A stretch of DNA of 64,000 nt from the NCBI GenBank assembly GCA_009103225.1, contig RHPI01003753.1, positions 61,843-125,842 on the forward strand, written 5' to 3'. Below the pieces are notes generated by a model, which had not been told where the DNA came from, made no database searches, and saw only the letters and a list, made by a program, of their open reading frames with translations. A program made the position numbers and the translations under genes. This document shows, one piece after another, positions 41,207 through 51,137 of this stretch. Each line of letters opens with the position of its first letter. The first letter of the stretch is position 1. Source of the DNA: Chlorokybus atmophyticus. Lineage: Eukaryota; Streptophyta; Chlorokybophyceae; Chlorokybales; Chlorokybaceae.

Positions 41207-41208
41207 TA

Positions 41209-42144
41209 GCACACGTGTACACACAAACACACAAACTCCCACTCGTGTGGTATGGGGGGCATGATAACAATGTCAATTCAATGACATTCATGCGCACACA
41301 CATAAGCATCAGCAGAGTACATTTTATGTTAAGCTCGTGTGACAAAGTGTATGTATAACGCTAAACTATCAATAAGATAATATTGATCATGTTATATTAA
41401 TCAACGCGGTGCATTGCAGTTCAGTATGACACTGTCAATAGTATGAACCAATGATGTTGAACATCATTAACAAAATCTTAATAAATTTGCGACAAATCAT
41501 AAGGTTGGTACGTGGTTTATAATTTAAACGTGATACATAAATGAGCGTTACTGGTGTGTGAGCGTATCTTTGGCGACCTTTGATGAATCCATATCTTATT
41601 ATTACTTAATGTTAACACTTATAAAGACCGAGCATTTTGCATACGGTGCAAATACAATCAAAGTACTTTGCATAGGTTATGGTGCCACCATAACCTCACA
41701 TAACAACTTTTATTTACGATAAGTAAGAGCTATTCGTAAAAGCTGTGAGCATATTAACCACATGACATAACAGTAATTTACGTATGCACCAACAGCTGTC
41801 ATGTCGCAAAAGCAGTAACCGATTCCGCCAGTCATGTGCGCATTTACATTAAATACATCACAATAAGTATCAAGCATTTTTTGTACCTACGTATGTCATA
41901 AACACGAGCAAATGTTATAAGCGTAGAAGAAAACAGCATATGATGTACACTGCTGACTTATGATGCAATCACTGTATGTGTGTTATTTACTGCAGCACTC
42001 ATAAACAAAATGGTGTATGATTATGCATCGTTGCATATGACAATTGCTTGATGCATGTGTACACCACGTAATAGGGTGAGAAAAATAATTGCGGAAACAA
42101 AGATTACAACATGCATACTGTGTGCAACGATGCATTGTCCGTGG
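41209..42144. other. AT-rich DNA, nothing recognised
   Basis: Lower GC than the gene-bearing half, with short frames only. No RNA gene, repeat family or protein motif is seen. Confidence 0.5.
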
Positions 42145-42367
42145 CGTGCAAGGAGGCCTCGACTGCGGGGTGTGTCTCGCAGTGGGAGTGTACACCAATG
42201 TGTACAAATGTCAAGAACGAGTGAAGTTACCGGGCAGCCTACAGGAGACTAAGCAGGAGACACCGAAGCTGTAATGTAGCAGCGTGTGCGGGAGACAGTG
42301 AGGAGGAAAAATAACTGTGTAGTCCCCTTAGCTTGATAGAGAGTGGTAGTCACTCAACAAGCTCCCC
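42145..42367 (-). repeat. LTR-end-like repeat, copy B
   Basis: About 225 bases that recur at 43095-43323 with about 5-10% differences, both ending (plus strand) ACTCAACAAGCT followed by a C-run. On the minus strand this reads as a purine tract followed by an LTR start TGTTGAG. Because similarity includes the purine tract, it is more likely the 3' end of a second related element than the partner LTR of copy A. Confidence 0.6.
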
Positions 42368-43094
42368 CCAATTCAACAAGCTCCTGAACAAGGACGCTTG
42401 AAAAATGCACACATCGGTCACGCAATGTATGTATGCAGGGATAGCCAAGTAAGACGAGATCACACACTACAAGCACCGAGTATGCGAATGCAAGCAATCA
42501 CTGTTACAATTGAATTGTGAGTGGGGTGCAGACAAGCACTGCAGCAGTGTAGGGATGATGCAGTGTGCAGGTAGCAAATGCGATGGCCACAAGCATGAGA
42601 ACAAGAGTGTACACTTCAAGGTGTACAGGCAAAAGTAGGTCCGGGGGAAAACACTGTCTGTCGAAATAGCTGGCACGCTAGCAGCGTATATACAACTATC
42701 ACTGAACTACTGGTACCGTGGACTCTACTTCGCTGACCCTCGGGTGCTCGCCGGCTCGGAGGTGGGCCGACTGGTTAGTCTCGGGCCGTGCCACCGCCGC
42801 TTTTGCTCCGGTCCGTCTTCTTGCAACTTACTGCCGACGCTTCTGGCGGGAGTTGCCTAAGTAGGGTGTCAACGCGGCCCGCCGCCACAGGGACTGCGTT
42901 CTTGTCGGTGGAGGCCGGTGCTGGCAGTCGGCTGTCACGCGGCCTGCTGACATAAGGATTGCGTCCTGATTGGCGGGGCTGGGGGCCAGCAGTGTGGACA
43001 CGGATCGATCGATCCGCACGTTATCAGGGCAACACAGGCGGGTGATAAAGTGCGAGGGGGAAGTGCGTGTCGAGGGTCAGCACTGTGACAGCTG
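42368..43094. other. Sequence between the two LTR-end-like repeats
   Basis: Non-coding. Contains a diverged tandem pair of about 60 bases (42873-42930 and 42940-42997; GCGGCCCGCCGCCACAGGGA versus GCGGCCTGCTGACATAAGGA). It may be the body of the element 2 LTR. Confidence 0.45.
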
Positions 43095-43312
43095 TCGTGA
43101 AAGGAGGTCTTGACCGCGGGGTGTGTCTCGCAGTGGGTGTGTGTACACGAAGGTGTACAAGTGTCAAGAACGAGTGAAGTTACCGAGCAGCCTGCAGGAG
43201 ACCAAGCAGAAGACACCGAAGCTGTAATGTAGCAGTGTGTGCGGGAGACACTGAGGAGGAAAAATAACTGTGTAGTCCCCTTAGCATGATAGAGAGTGGT
43301 AGCCACTCAACA
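43095..43312 (-). repeat. Probable start of the 3' LTR of element 2, copy A
   Basis: Reading the minus strand, the purine tract GGGGGAAGC (43321-43313) precedes TGTTGAGTGGC, a plausible LTR start, directly after the element 2 PHD-finger codons. Its 5' partner LTR is not in the window, as expected if element 3 separates it. Confidence 0.5.
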
Positions 43313-43339
43313 AGCTTCCCCCATGCCTGGTCATCGGCG

Positions 43340-43427
43340 TCCTCGCGATGAGCTTGGCACCGGTGACAACGCCATGGCAGCTCCGCGCAGGTGGTGGCAA
43401 TGTCGGGGTTGATTACAGCAGGGGTGA
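43340..43427 (-). pseudogene. Element 2 PHD finger, C-terminal half
   Basis: Reads in frame PAVINPDIATTCAELPWRCHRC, giving the final Trp and Cys-x2-Cys of a PHD finger. Bases 43427-43423 are the TCACC target duplication (minus strand), and the frame continues exactly from codons at 47613 onward, on the other side of element 1. Confidence 0.8.
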
Positions 43428-44104
43428 TGTGACGGTGCTCGTGCCTTGTCACCTGTGAGTTGGTCCAATCCACAACCCTCTCACCAAGACACGGTATTCA
43501 CACCGGAACCTTGCCCCCTCTGCCAAGCACACACGCGCCCCGCCACTCGCGTACGCACGCGCATGCGCTCGAAGCTACACACCGACTTGTGTAGCGCCTT
43601 GGATCGTCACACAAGCAAGCACACACCGGTGGGCACACGCTAGCCACCCCTGCTAACCACCACCAAGCTTGCACACAAGAAACTAGGGAGCTAAAGGTTG
43701 TATTGCAAGTTGTAGAATGATGAATGTCACCTTTATACCTACCAGTCTGCACATGCTACTGTCTAGACGATTCTAGCGCTAGACGGAACTAGAAGCTAAG
43801 ATACTCTTGCAGAATCTTGTAGTACACTTCTAGACCTTTCCAACGCACCAAAGATCTCCTAATTTGCTGCTCATATGGTCAAGTTATACTACTTGGCGCC
43901 AGGCCCTTCCAGAAATCTGGTCGAGCCCTTCTCGACTGGCCCTCCGTTTTCTGGCACCTTCCGGACTGGTCTTGGGGCCCCGGTCGATATCCGCGGCAGA
44001 CTCATAACTCGCCGATATCCGCCACAAGTCATTAAAAACATGTACCTTACAAATAAGGCCTAAAACGGCCATGAAAATCACAGAATTTGGCCTTGACTGT
44101 TACA
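43428..44104 (-). repeat. Element 1 3' LTR
   Basis: 677 bp, termini TGTGACGG and CTGTTACA, almost identical to 46934-47612. Confidence 0.95.
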
Positions 44105-46790
44105 CTCCTCCCCCCCCAGGTGAGCTTCGTCCTCGAAGCTCGCGAGGGTGTCGTCGAGCAAGATAGGCACGCACAACGTCTTGAGCATTAGTCAAGTGTG
44201 CCTCTGGCTCCCAGGATGCTTCATGCAACGGATAGCCCTTCCATTTCACTAAGAACTTGCGTACGCCATGCACAAACTTCTCACCAAGGATGTCTTCTAC
44301 CTCCCACTCGGGTTCACCGTCCGTGCCAACTTCGGGGGGTGGCCTTTCTGGCGGTTGTCCTCGATATGCTTTCAGAAGGGAGACGTGAAAAACGGGGTGC
44401 ACACGCATGGTGTCGGGTAGCTCCAACTTGTACGCCACGTCCGAGATAACTTTGCTGACCTTAAATGGTCCCAACCAGCGTTCATTCAGCTTGCGAACTC
44501 CCGTACGCACCTGGACGTGCTTCGCGGAGAGTAACACAATGTCGCCTTCCTGAAACGTGAGGTGTCGGCGATGCGCGTCCGCGTACTGCTTCTGCCGATT
44601 TTGTGCCACCAATAACGCATCCCTAGCTGCCTTGTTAATGTCCGCGCACTTTGTAAGGAAGTCATTAGCTGCCTCCACACGCACGTCATGTCGTCGCGGT
44701 GTCCATGCCGTCAACGGTGTCAATGGATGTTGCCCGTAGTTCATAAGGAAGGGAGTGACACCTGTGCTTGCATTGTGGTGGTTGTTGATCGCAAACTCAA
44801 CCAACTCAAGCAGCTCCTCCCAATTGTCTTGTCGCGCGTTAACGTAGCAACGCAGCATGTCCTCGATCACACGGTTGGCCCGCTCCGTTTGCCCATCAGT
44901 TTGCGGGTGGAATGCCGTGCTAAACTTCAGTGTGGTACCCAGTGCACTATGCAGCGCCTCCCAAAACTTACTTGTAAAGCGCGGGTCGCGATCACTCACA
45001 ATGCTTCGTGGTAATCCATGAGAACGAAATACATGCTTCACGAACAAGCGTGCTGCCTCCGGTGCCGTGCAAGACTCACTACACGGTGCCAAGCGTACCA
45101 TTTTGCTGGTTTTATCGACGAACACAAGTATAGCGTCGTACCCTTCTTTTGTCTTTGGTAGCCCCGTGATAAAGTCCATGGTAACTTGCTCCCACTTGGA
45201 CAATGGCACAGGGAGAGGTTGCAGCAACCCACCTGGCTTTTGGTTGCTTGCCTTCACCCTTTGGCATGCGTCGCACAACGCCACGTAGTCGCGCACATCG
45301 CGATGCATCTCTCGCCAGTAAAAACGCTGTTTTAAGCTTGCCAAAGTCCTTTCCAACCCTTGGTGACCAGCAATGGGCACGTCATGAGCTTCCTTCAGCA
45401 ACTTCACACGGATATGCGCGACGTTGGGGATGTACAAGCGCCCATGGTGCCACAGCAGCCCGTCGCGCATTGACCAGTGCCCACTTGTGTCCGTAGCTGT
45501 ATTTTCCAGCTCTTGCAACACTTTCATACCCTCCGTGTCTTCACGAAGCACTTGCCGAATCTGGTCGGTCCACTCGGGCTGCACTTGAGCGAGTGCCTCA
45601 ATTGCATTAAGCCGGCTCAGCGCGTCAGCAACACCATTTGACGTACCGGGCTTGTACTTGATATCGAAGTCAAAAAGTTGAAAGAACTCAAGCCATCGAG
45701 CTTGTCTGCGACTCAGATGAGGTTGTGTTTGTAAGTACCTCAGTGGAGAGTGATCCGTCTCAAGCACGAACTTTTTGCCTTCCAAAAAACAACGCCATTG
45801 TCGTAGCGCCATGACTTGCGCTAAAAGTTCCTTCTCGTGCACGGGGTAATTCAGCTCCGCACCACTCATCTTCTTGCTGAAGAATGCTACTGGTTGAAGG
45901 CCGTTGCCATGGTCTTGCTGCAAAACAGCTCCTACGGCTGTGTCGGACGCGTCGCAAGCCAAAATAAATGTCTTTTCCATGTTGGGGTGAGCCAGGACTG
46001 GTGCCTCCGTCAGCGCCTTCTTCAACGCAGCAAATGCATGTTCCTCTGTTGCTGACCAGCTCCAATGCTTTCCCTTCTTGAGTAGGGCAGTCAAGGGAGC
46101 AGCTATGCGCGAAAACCCCATGATAAACTTGCGATAATACCCCGCAAGGCCTAAAAAGGACATCACCTCCTTTACATTGGTCGGGGCAGCCCACTCGCGC
46201 ACCACCTGCACTTTGTTGGGGTCCGGCTTGATGCCTTCATGCGACACAATGTGGCCTAGGTACTCCACCTCTCGAAGCAAGAATTTGCACTTCTGTAGCT
46301 GGGCGTACAACTTGTGTTCGCGCAAACGCTGCAACACGCGCCGTAGAAGTGCCACGTGCTCCTCCTTTGTTGTCGCGTACACCAAAATGTCGTCGAGGTA
46401 CACGAGGACTCCCTTACCAATCAAGTCAGCAAAAACGCTGTTCATAAGCGTTTGAAATGTTGCCGGTGCATTCGTAAGTCCGAAGGACATGACCAACCAC
46501 TCGTAGTGCCCATAACGTGTGTTGAAAGCTGTTTTCTCCACATCCTCGGGCGTGATGCGAATTTGGTGATAACCTCCAGCAAGATCAAGTGTTGTGAAGT
46601 ACTGCGCACCTTGCAATTGCTCCAGCAACTCGTCGATACGTGGGAGTGGAAAGCAATTCCTCTTCGTGATGTTGTTGAGAGCTCGGTAGTCGACGCACAT
46701 GCGCAAGCTCCCGTTCTTCTTTCGTACAAACAAAATAGGTGCACCATAGGGGGACTTACTAGGCCTGATGTAGCCTCTTTCCAGCAAGTC
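44100..46790 (-). CDS. pol: Element 1 pol: RT, RNase H, integrase, chromodomain
   Basis: One uninterrupted frame of almost 900 codons. In order: reverse transcriptase starting at DLLERGYIRPSKSPYG, with YLDD in VYLDDILVY; RNase H (ILACDASDTAVGAVLQQ); integrase zinc domain (HQGLERTLAS, CDAC); integrase core with D (MDFITGLPK), D (SDRDPRFTS) and E (DGQTERANR); and a C-terminal chromodomain (EWEVEDILGE, FLVKWKGYP, SWEPEAHL). The chromodomain class usually reads methylated histone H3 to direct integration. The frame is closed by TAA formed by the first LTR bases (GTG TAA), after a purine tract coding for Pro/Gly. The N-terminal RT residues, protease and gag are absent; 46791 is an N. No stop or frameshift is seen downstream of it. 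Confidence 0.95.
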   Translation of the reverse strand, partial: DLLERGYIRPSKSPYGAPILFVRKKNGSLRMCVDYRALNNITKRNCFPLPRIDELLEQLQGAQYFTTLDLAGGYHQIRITPEDVEKTAFNTRYGHYEWLVMSFGLTNAPATFQTLMNSVFADLIGKGVLVYLDDILVYATTKEEHVALLRRVLQRLREHKLYAQLQKCKFLLREVEYLGHIVSHEGIKPDPNKVQVVREWAAPTNVKEVMSFLGLAGYYRKFIMGFSRIAAPLTALLKKGKHWSWSATEEHAFAALKKALTEAPVLAHPNMEKTFILACDASDTAVGAVLQQDHGNGLQPVAFFSKKMSGAELNYPVHEKELLAQVMALRQWRCFLEGKKFVLETDHSPLRYLQTQPHLSRRQARWLEFFQLFDFDIKYKPGTSNGVADALSRLNAIEALAQVQPEWTDQIRQVLREDTEGMKVLQELENTATDTSGHWSMRDGLLWHHGRLYIPNVAHIRVKLLKEAHDVPIAGHQGLERTLASLKQRFYWREMHRDVRDYVALCDACQRVKASNQKPGGLLQPLPVPLSKWEQVTMDFITGLPKTKEGYDAILVFVDKTSKMVRLAPCSESCTAPEAARLFVKHVFRSHGLPRSIVSDRDPRFTSKFWEALHSALGTTLKFSTAFHPQTDGQTERANRVIEDMLRCYVNARQDNWEELLELVEFAINNHHNASTGVTPFLMNYGQHPLTPLTAWTPRRHDVRVEAANDFLTKCADINKAARDALLVAQNRQKQYADAHRRHLTFQEGDIVLLSAKHVQVRTGVRKLNERWLGPFKVSKVISDVAYKLELPDTMRVHPVFHVSLLKAYRGQPPERPPPEVGTDGEPEWEVEDILGEKFVHGVRKFLVKWKGYPLHEASWEPEAHLTNAQDVVRAYLARRHPRELRGRSSPGGGGV
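44105..44117 (-). promoter_or_regulatory. Element 1 polypurine tract
   Basis: Minus strand GGGGGGGGAGGAG immediately before the 3' LTR, the usual primer site for plus-strand DNA synthesis. Confidence 0.85.
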
Positions 46791-46791
46791 N

Positions 46792-46860
46792 CAGTGCCAA
46801 GATGGCAGCTTGAAGCTCTTCCATGCGAGCATCCTCCATCTCCACTAACACACTACACTC
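46792..46860 (-). pseudogene. Element 1 gag start remnant
   Basis: Minus-strand ATG near 46841 opens MEDARMEELQAAILAL, a typical beginning of a Gypsy gag, up to the N at 46791. RT follows in another frame. Either an internal deletion or an assembly collapse removed most of gag, protease and the start of RT. Confidence 0.55.
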
Positions 46861-46919
46861 CGCTTCCGAATGAAAAGTGTAAACGCCCACACACTTCCTC
46901 TCTCACCTTCGTAAACCGT

Positions 46920-46931
46920 GCTCCGATACCA
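46920..46931 (-). promoter_or_regulatory. Element 1 primer-binding site, initiator Met tRNA type
   Basis: TGGTATCGGAGC begins two bases inside the 5' LTR; eleven of twelve bases match the standard initiator-Met tRNA site TGGTATCAGAGC. Confidence 0.85.
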
Positions 46932-46933
46932 GT

Positions 46934-47612
46934 TGTGACGGTGCTCGTGCCTTGTCACCTGTGAGTTGGTCCAATCCACAACCCTCTCACCAAGACACGG
47001 TATTCACACCGGAACCTTGCCCCCTCTGCCAAGCACACACACGCGCCCCGCCACTCGCGTACGCACGCGCATGCGCTCGAAGCTACACACCGACTTGTGT
47101 AGCGCCTTGGATTGTCACACAAGCAAGCACACACCGGTGGGCACACGCTAGCAACCCCTGCTAACCACCACCAAGCTTGCACACAAGAAACTAGGGAGCT
47201 AAAGGTTGTATTGCAAGTTGTAGAATGATGAATGTCACTTTTATACCTACCAATCTGCACATGCTACTGTCTAGACGATTCTAGCGCTAGACGGAACTAG
47301 AAGCTAAGATACTCTTGCAGAATCTTGTAGTACACTTCTAGACCTTTCCAACGCACCAAAGATCTCCTAATTTGCTGCTCATATGGTCAAGTTATACTAC
47401 TTGGCGCCAGGCCCTTCCAGAAATCTGGTCGAGCCCTTCTCGACTGGCCCTCCGTTTTCTGGCACCTTCCGGACTGGTCTCGGGGCCCCGGTCGATATCC
47501 GCGGCAGACTCATAACTCGCCGATATCCGCCACAAGTCATTAAAAACATGTACCTTACAAATAAGGCCTAAAACGGCCATGAAAATCACAGAATTTGGCC
47601 TTGACTGTTACA
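46934..47612 (-). repeat. Element 1 5' LTR
   Basis: 679 bp, same termini as the 3' LTR. It should contain the element's promoter. Confidence 0.95.
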
Positions 47613-48970
47613 GGTGACACCGAGGCTGCATGCTGAGTGCCAGCATTCCCAGCAGGTGTCACACAATTTCAGCAGCTAATGGGTGGTGGCGCACCCGGCG
47701 CATCTCATGATACGAACCCGCGGGCGAGGTTTGCCTAGTCCTTCGACGTACGGGAGATGACAGGGAAAACAATTCTCCACGTGGTTGTGAGGGTGCCTGA
47801 GGGGTCACGCAGTGACAGGGTGCCGTAAGCGCGCACCTGTGCCACCTTGTAAACCATGCCGTAGTTGGCTGGGTCCAGGGTGTTGTGTTTTGCTTTTTGC
47901 AGACGTAGTCCCCCCGGTAGAACTTGCGAGTTTGAGGCACGTAGCTGCCGCTGTGCATGTTTTCGTAACGGCGCTTGTCCCTGCGCTGCGCAGCCTTGAG
48001 GTTGGCCAAGGCAGAGGGTACCGCGGTCCTGAGCAGGTTGGCGCGGGTCGTCAGTACTTCCATCATGTGGGTGGGTTTATTGATGATGTCCTCAACTGCC
48101 TCTGTAGCATGGCGGATGCGGAAAGGGAGCAGTGGTTCTCTTCCGAACATGAGGAAGTATGGGCTGAAGGAGCGAAGCGCCGCCTGCCGGGTGCAACTGC
48201 GCAGCCTTGAGGTTGGCCAAGGCAGAGGGTACCGCGGTCCTGAGCAGGTTGGCGCGGGTCGTCAGTACTTCCATCATGTGGATGGGTTTATTGATGATGT
48301 CCTCAACTGCCTCTGTAGCATGGCGGATGCGAAAAGGGAGCGGTGGTTCTCTTCCAAATATGAGGAAGTATGGGCTGAAGGAGCGAAGCGCCGCCTGCCG
48401 GGTGCAACGGTAGCCGAGGGCAAGCCAAGGCAGGAACTCATCCCATTCCTTCTGCGGATGGGTGACGCAATGGCGCCGGAGGGCCTTCTTAACTGTCTGC
48501 ACTATTCGTTTTGCAAGCCCGTCAGCTTGAGGATGATCGCGGCTGGTGCGGCGGTGGTCAGTAGTGAACGACACTACTGCCCACCATACGCAATGCAAAG
48601 GCGAAATGCATAATAAGGGAGGGTATTCTCCCTGGAATGCAGTGCCCTGGTCGGTGACGAGTTCGGCACAGGCGCCGAACCTGCTGAGTATGTGGTCAAG
48701 GAAGACTTGAGTCACTGTTGAGGCCGACTTGTCAAGCAGGGGGATAAGTTTGACCCACTTGCTAAAGTGTTCAACGGCGACGAGGACGTATACGTTGCCA
48801 CGGCGTGTGATGGGCACTCACCTGCCAGGTCCACGCTCCAGCGGTAACCCAGACCCCGTAATGGGGAGAGGGTGCAGCTGGTGGTGGCGGTGTGAGAGGC
48901 TTGCCCGTATACGATCACAGAACTTACACTACCTAAGCACGTCAACGACGTTACGCGCGAGCCCGTCCCA
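47613..48970 (-). pseudogene. Element 2 integrase and first half of PHD finger
   Basis: Integrase core residues are readable: VAVEHFSKWVKLIPL, D in TDQGTAF, and DHPQADGLAKR where the catalytic Glu of GLAER is Lys. A 211-bp tandem duplication (47986-48407) shifts the frame. Downstream, PCHLPYVEGL and then RCAGC...TTH, stop, LLKLCDTC and CWHSAC form the first half of a PHD finger, matching element 3 (APCHLPYIAGF, RCEKCG, MLCDGC). The duplication, a TAG in the PHD and a degraded core make it non-functional. Confidence 0.8.
47986..48407. repeat. 211-bp tandem duplication inside element 2 integrase
   Basis: Unit 47986-48196 is repeated at 48197-48407 starting CTGCGCAGCCTTGAGG, with a handful of substitutions. 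211 is not a multiple of three. Confidence 0.93.
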
Positions 48971-49319
48971 CCAGTAGTCGCTGCGCACCATGTTGGCAGT
49001 GCGCTTCATTCCGAAATGGCCTAGCTGGTGGTGGAGGTTGGCGATGATGCCTGTCGATGAGGCTGGGGCACCTCCATGCGCTGTCCGTCATTCATGACGC
49101 GCCAAAGGATGTCGTTGTCTCAAGTGTGGTTTTTGGCCCGATGCTGTGCGCGATCAACTGCTTTGTGGTCGAGCCCATCGGTTAAAGCTCCTGTCTTTAC
49201 CAGCTGCAGAGTGGGGGCATCTGCCCAAATGTCTCCCTCGGATGCAGGAGGTATGATGGCACGGAGCACGGGGTTGCGTGCTTCATGCGTAGGCCGGCTG
49301 CCACGATTAACATAGCTTG

Positions 49320-50702
49320 CTAGTGTGGAGTGTCGCCATCGTAGCGCGCGCCGGTGGTGTCCACAGTGTCGGGGTTAGGGTTGCGGCTCAAACCGTCAGC
49401 ATCGGTGTTGATGCTACCAGGTTTATGCATGATGGTGAGATCATACTCCTGCAGCAGCAAGGCCCAGCGAGCATGCTTACCAGTCAACTTGTTGATGGTA
49501 ATGAGCCACTGAAGAGGCTGATGGTTTGTTACCAGTTTAAACTGGTAACCGAAGAGCAATGCCCGGAAGAATTGAATAGCTCAGACAGCTGCAAGTTGCT
49601 CCCCTTCGTAGCTGCTGTAATTGGCTTCAGCAGCATTATTGCTCCGGCTGACATAAGCGATAACTTGTTCTTTGCCCTCATCGTTCTTTTGACACAGCAC
49701 CGCGCCTAGCCCTAGCCGGCTCCAATCTGTATGAAGGATGAAGGGCTTTCTGTTAGTTAGGGTCACCCTAACTGGCACACGGTGTGCCAGTATGGGAGCG
49801 GATTAAGGGTGGCTCTTGAGTGCCTCAAACGCTTGTTGCTCGGCTTCACCCCAATGCCAGGTGATGGCTTTCTTCAGCAGGTCATTGAGAGGCTTGGCTA
49901 TTCTTGAAAAGTTCAGCACGAACCTACGGTAGTAGTTGGCTAAACCAAGGAAGGCACGTAGCTGCGAGATGTCAGTAGGTGGTGGCACCTTCAGTAATGC
50001 GTCCACCTTTGCCCGCTGCACCATCACACGTTGGGGACGATGAGGTGGCCGAGGTAAGGGATCTTGTCGGCGAAGAAGGTGCACTTCTCAAGGTGTGCCA
50101 TGAGGTTGTGTTCCTTCAGTCGCTCCAGCACCTCTTTGATGTGCTGCAGGTGGGCCTCTGCAGTGTGGCTGAAGATGAGGATGTCATCAATATAACACCG
50201 TGAGTAATCCCGCCCGCGTAGGGTTCGGACCATAACGCGTTGGAAGACAGCTGGTGCGTTTTGCAGCCCAAACGGCATAACCTTCCACTGGTAAAGGGTC
50301 CGGTTGCCCCAGAAGGCGGTCTTGCACTTGTGGTCTGTATGCCAATCTGCTGGAAATCAGAGCGCGTTGAGGACTGAGAAATACTTGCAAGTTTCAACGC
50401 TGTCGAAGATCTCGTCTGGCGTGTACATGCCGTTGCGGTAAAGCAGCGTGCGAGTGTTGAGATTGCAGTGATCTCCACACATACGGCACTGTGTCATCTG
50501 CCCGTGCTCGTCCTTCTTCAGTGGCATGACAGTGGCCACTGCATACCGAGTGCTTGGGGCTGCCTCCTCGATGAGGCCGGCGTCCAACAGCTTCTTGCAG
50601 TTGGTTTTGATGAGCTCGGTTTCCACCTTGGCCAGGGGATGCTGCTTGCTGAAGATAGGCCCGGCGGTGACCACCTATATGGTGAAGTCGTGGAAGTTGC
50701 AC
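49320..50702 (-). pseudogene. Element 2 reverse transcriptase and RNase H remnants
   Basis: Frames at 50700-50357 (MPLKKDEHGQMTQCRMCGDH), 50278-50024 (MPFGLQNAPAVFQRVM, CYIDDILIFSH with the YIDD catalytic box, YLGHLI) and 50084-49803 (LRAFLGLANYYRRFVLNFSRIAKPLN) give RT; 49778-49320 gives RNase H (LHTDWSRLGLGAVLCQK, ANYSSYEGEQLAAV, DADGLSRNPN). They align with element 3 block by block but in several frames. Confidence 0.85.
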
Positions 50703-50924
50703 TTGTCAAAGTCTTTGAGTGAGTGCGCGAACCGCGACTTGTGACTTTCCAAGAGGGTTTTCAGCCGATCCTCCATGTCTCCACAGGCCATACAACCGAT
50801 CCTCCACCCTTCTTGCGCTGGTTCATCCGTGTGAGGGATATCCAATGCCTCCTCAAGAGCTTCAAGTTCGCTGCCTTGGACCATAAGCCATGAAAACAAA
50901 TGATGGGTCTCCGATTGCTGCGGG

Positions 50925-51137
50925 NNNNNNNNNNNNNNNNNNNNNNNNNNNNNNNNNNNNNNNNNNNNNNNNNNNNNNNNNNNNNNNNNNNNNNNNNNNN
51001 NNNNNNNNNNNNNNNNNNNNNNNNNNNNNNNNNNNNNNNNNNNNNNNNNNNNNNNNNNNNNNNNNNNNNNNNNNNNNNNNNNNNNNNNNNNNNNNNNNNN
51101 NNNNNNNNNNNNNNNNNNNNNNNNNNNNNNNNNNNNN
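50925..51137. other. Assembly gap, 213 Ns
   Basis: Unsequenced bases between the element 2 methyltransferase tail and its RT, followed by an eight-base C run. Confidence 1.

Larger units (their letters stand above)
43428..47612 (-). mobile_element. Element 1: young chromodomain Gypsy (chromovirus)
   Basis: Two near-identical LTRs of 677 and 679 bp (TGTGACGG...CTGTTACA) enclose 2.8 kb. A 5-bp target duplication GGTGA flanks it (43423-43427 and 47613-47617). The LTRs differ by only about six substitutions and one 2-base indel, so insertion is recent. Transcription reads on the minus strand: PBS at 46931-46920, pol, purine tract at 44117-44105. Gag and protease are missing, with a single N at 46791 where gag-like and RT sequence meet in different frames. 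Confidence 0.95.

Noticed and set aside
42145-43323. A complete small LTR (TRIM-like) element bounded by the two 225-bp repeats
   Set aside because: Both repeats carry the purine tract on the same side, and copy A joins directly to element 2 PHD codons, so it is better read as element 2's 3' end plus another 3' end.
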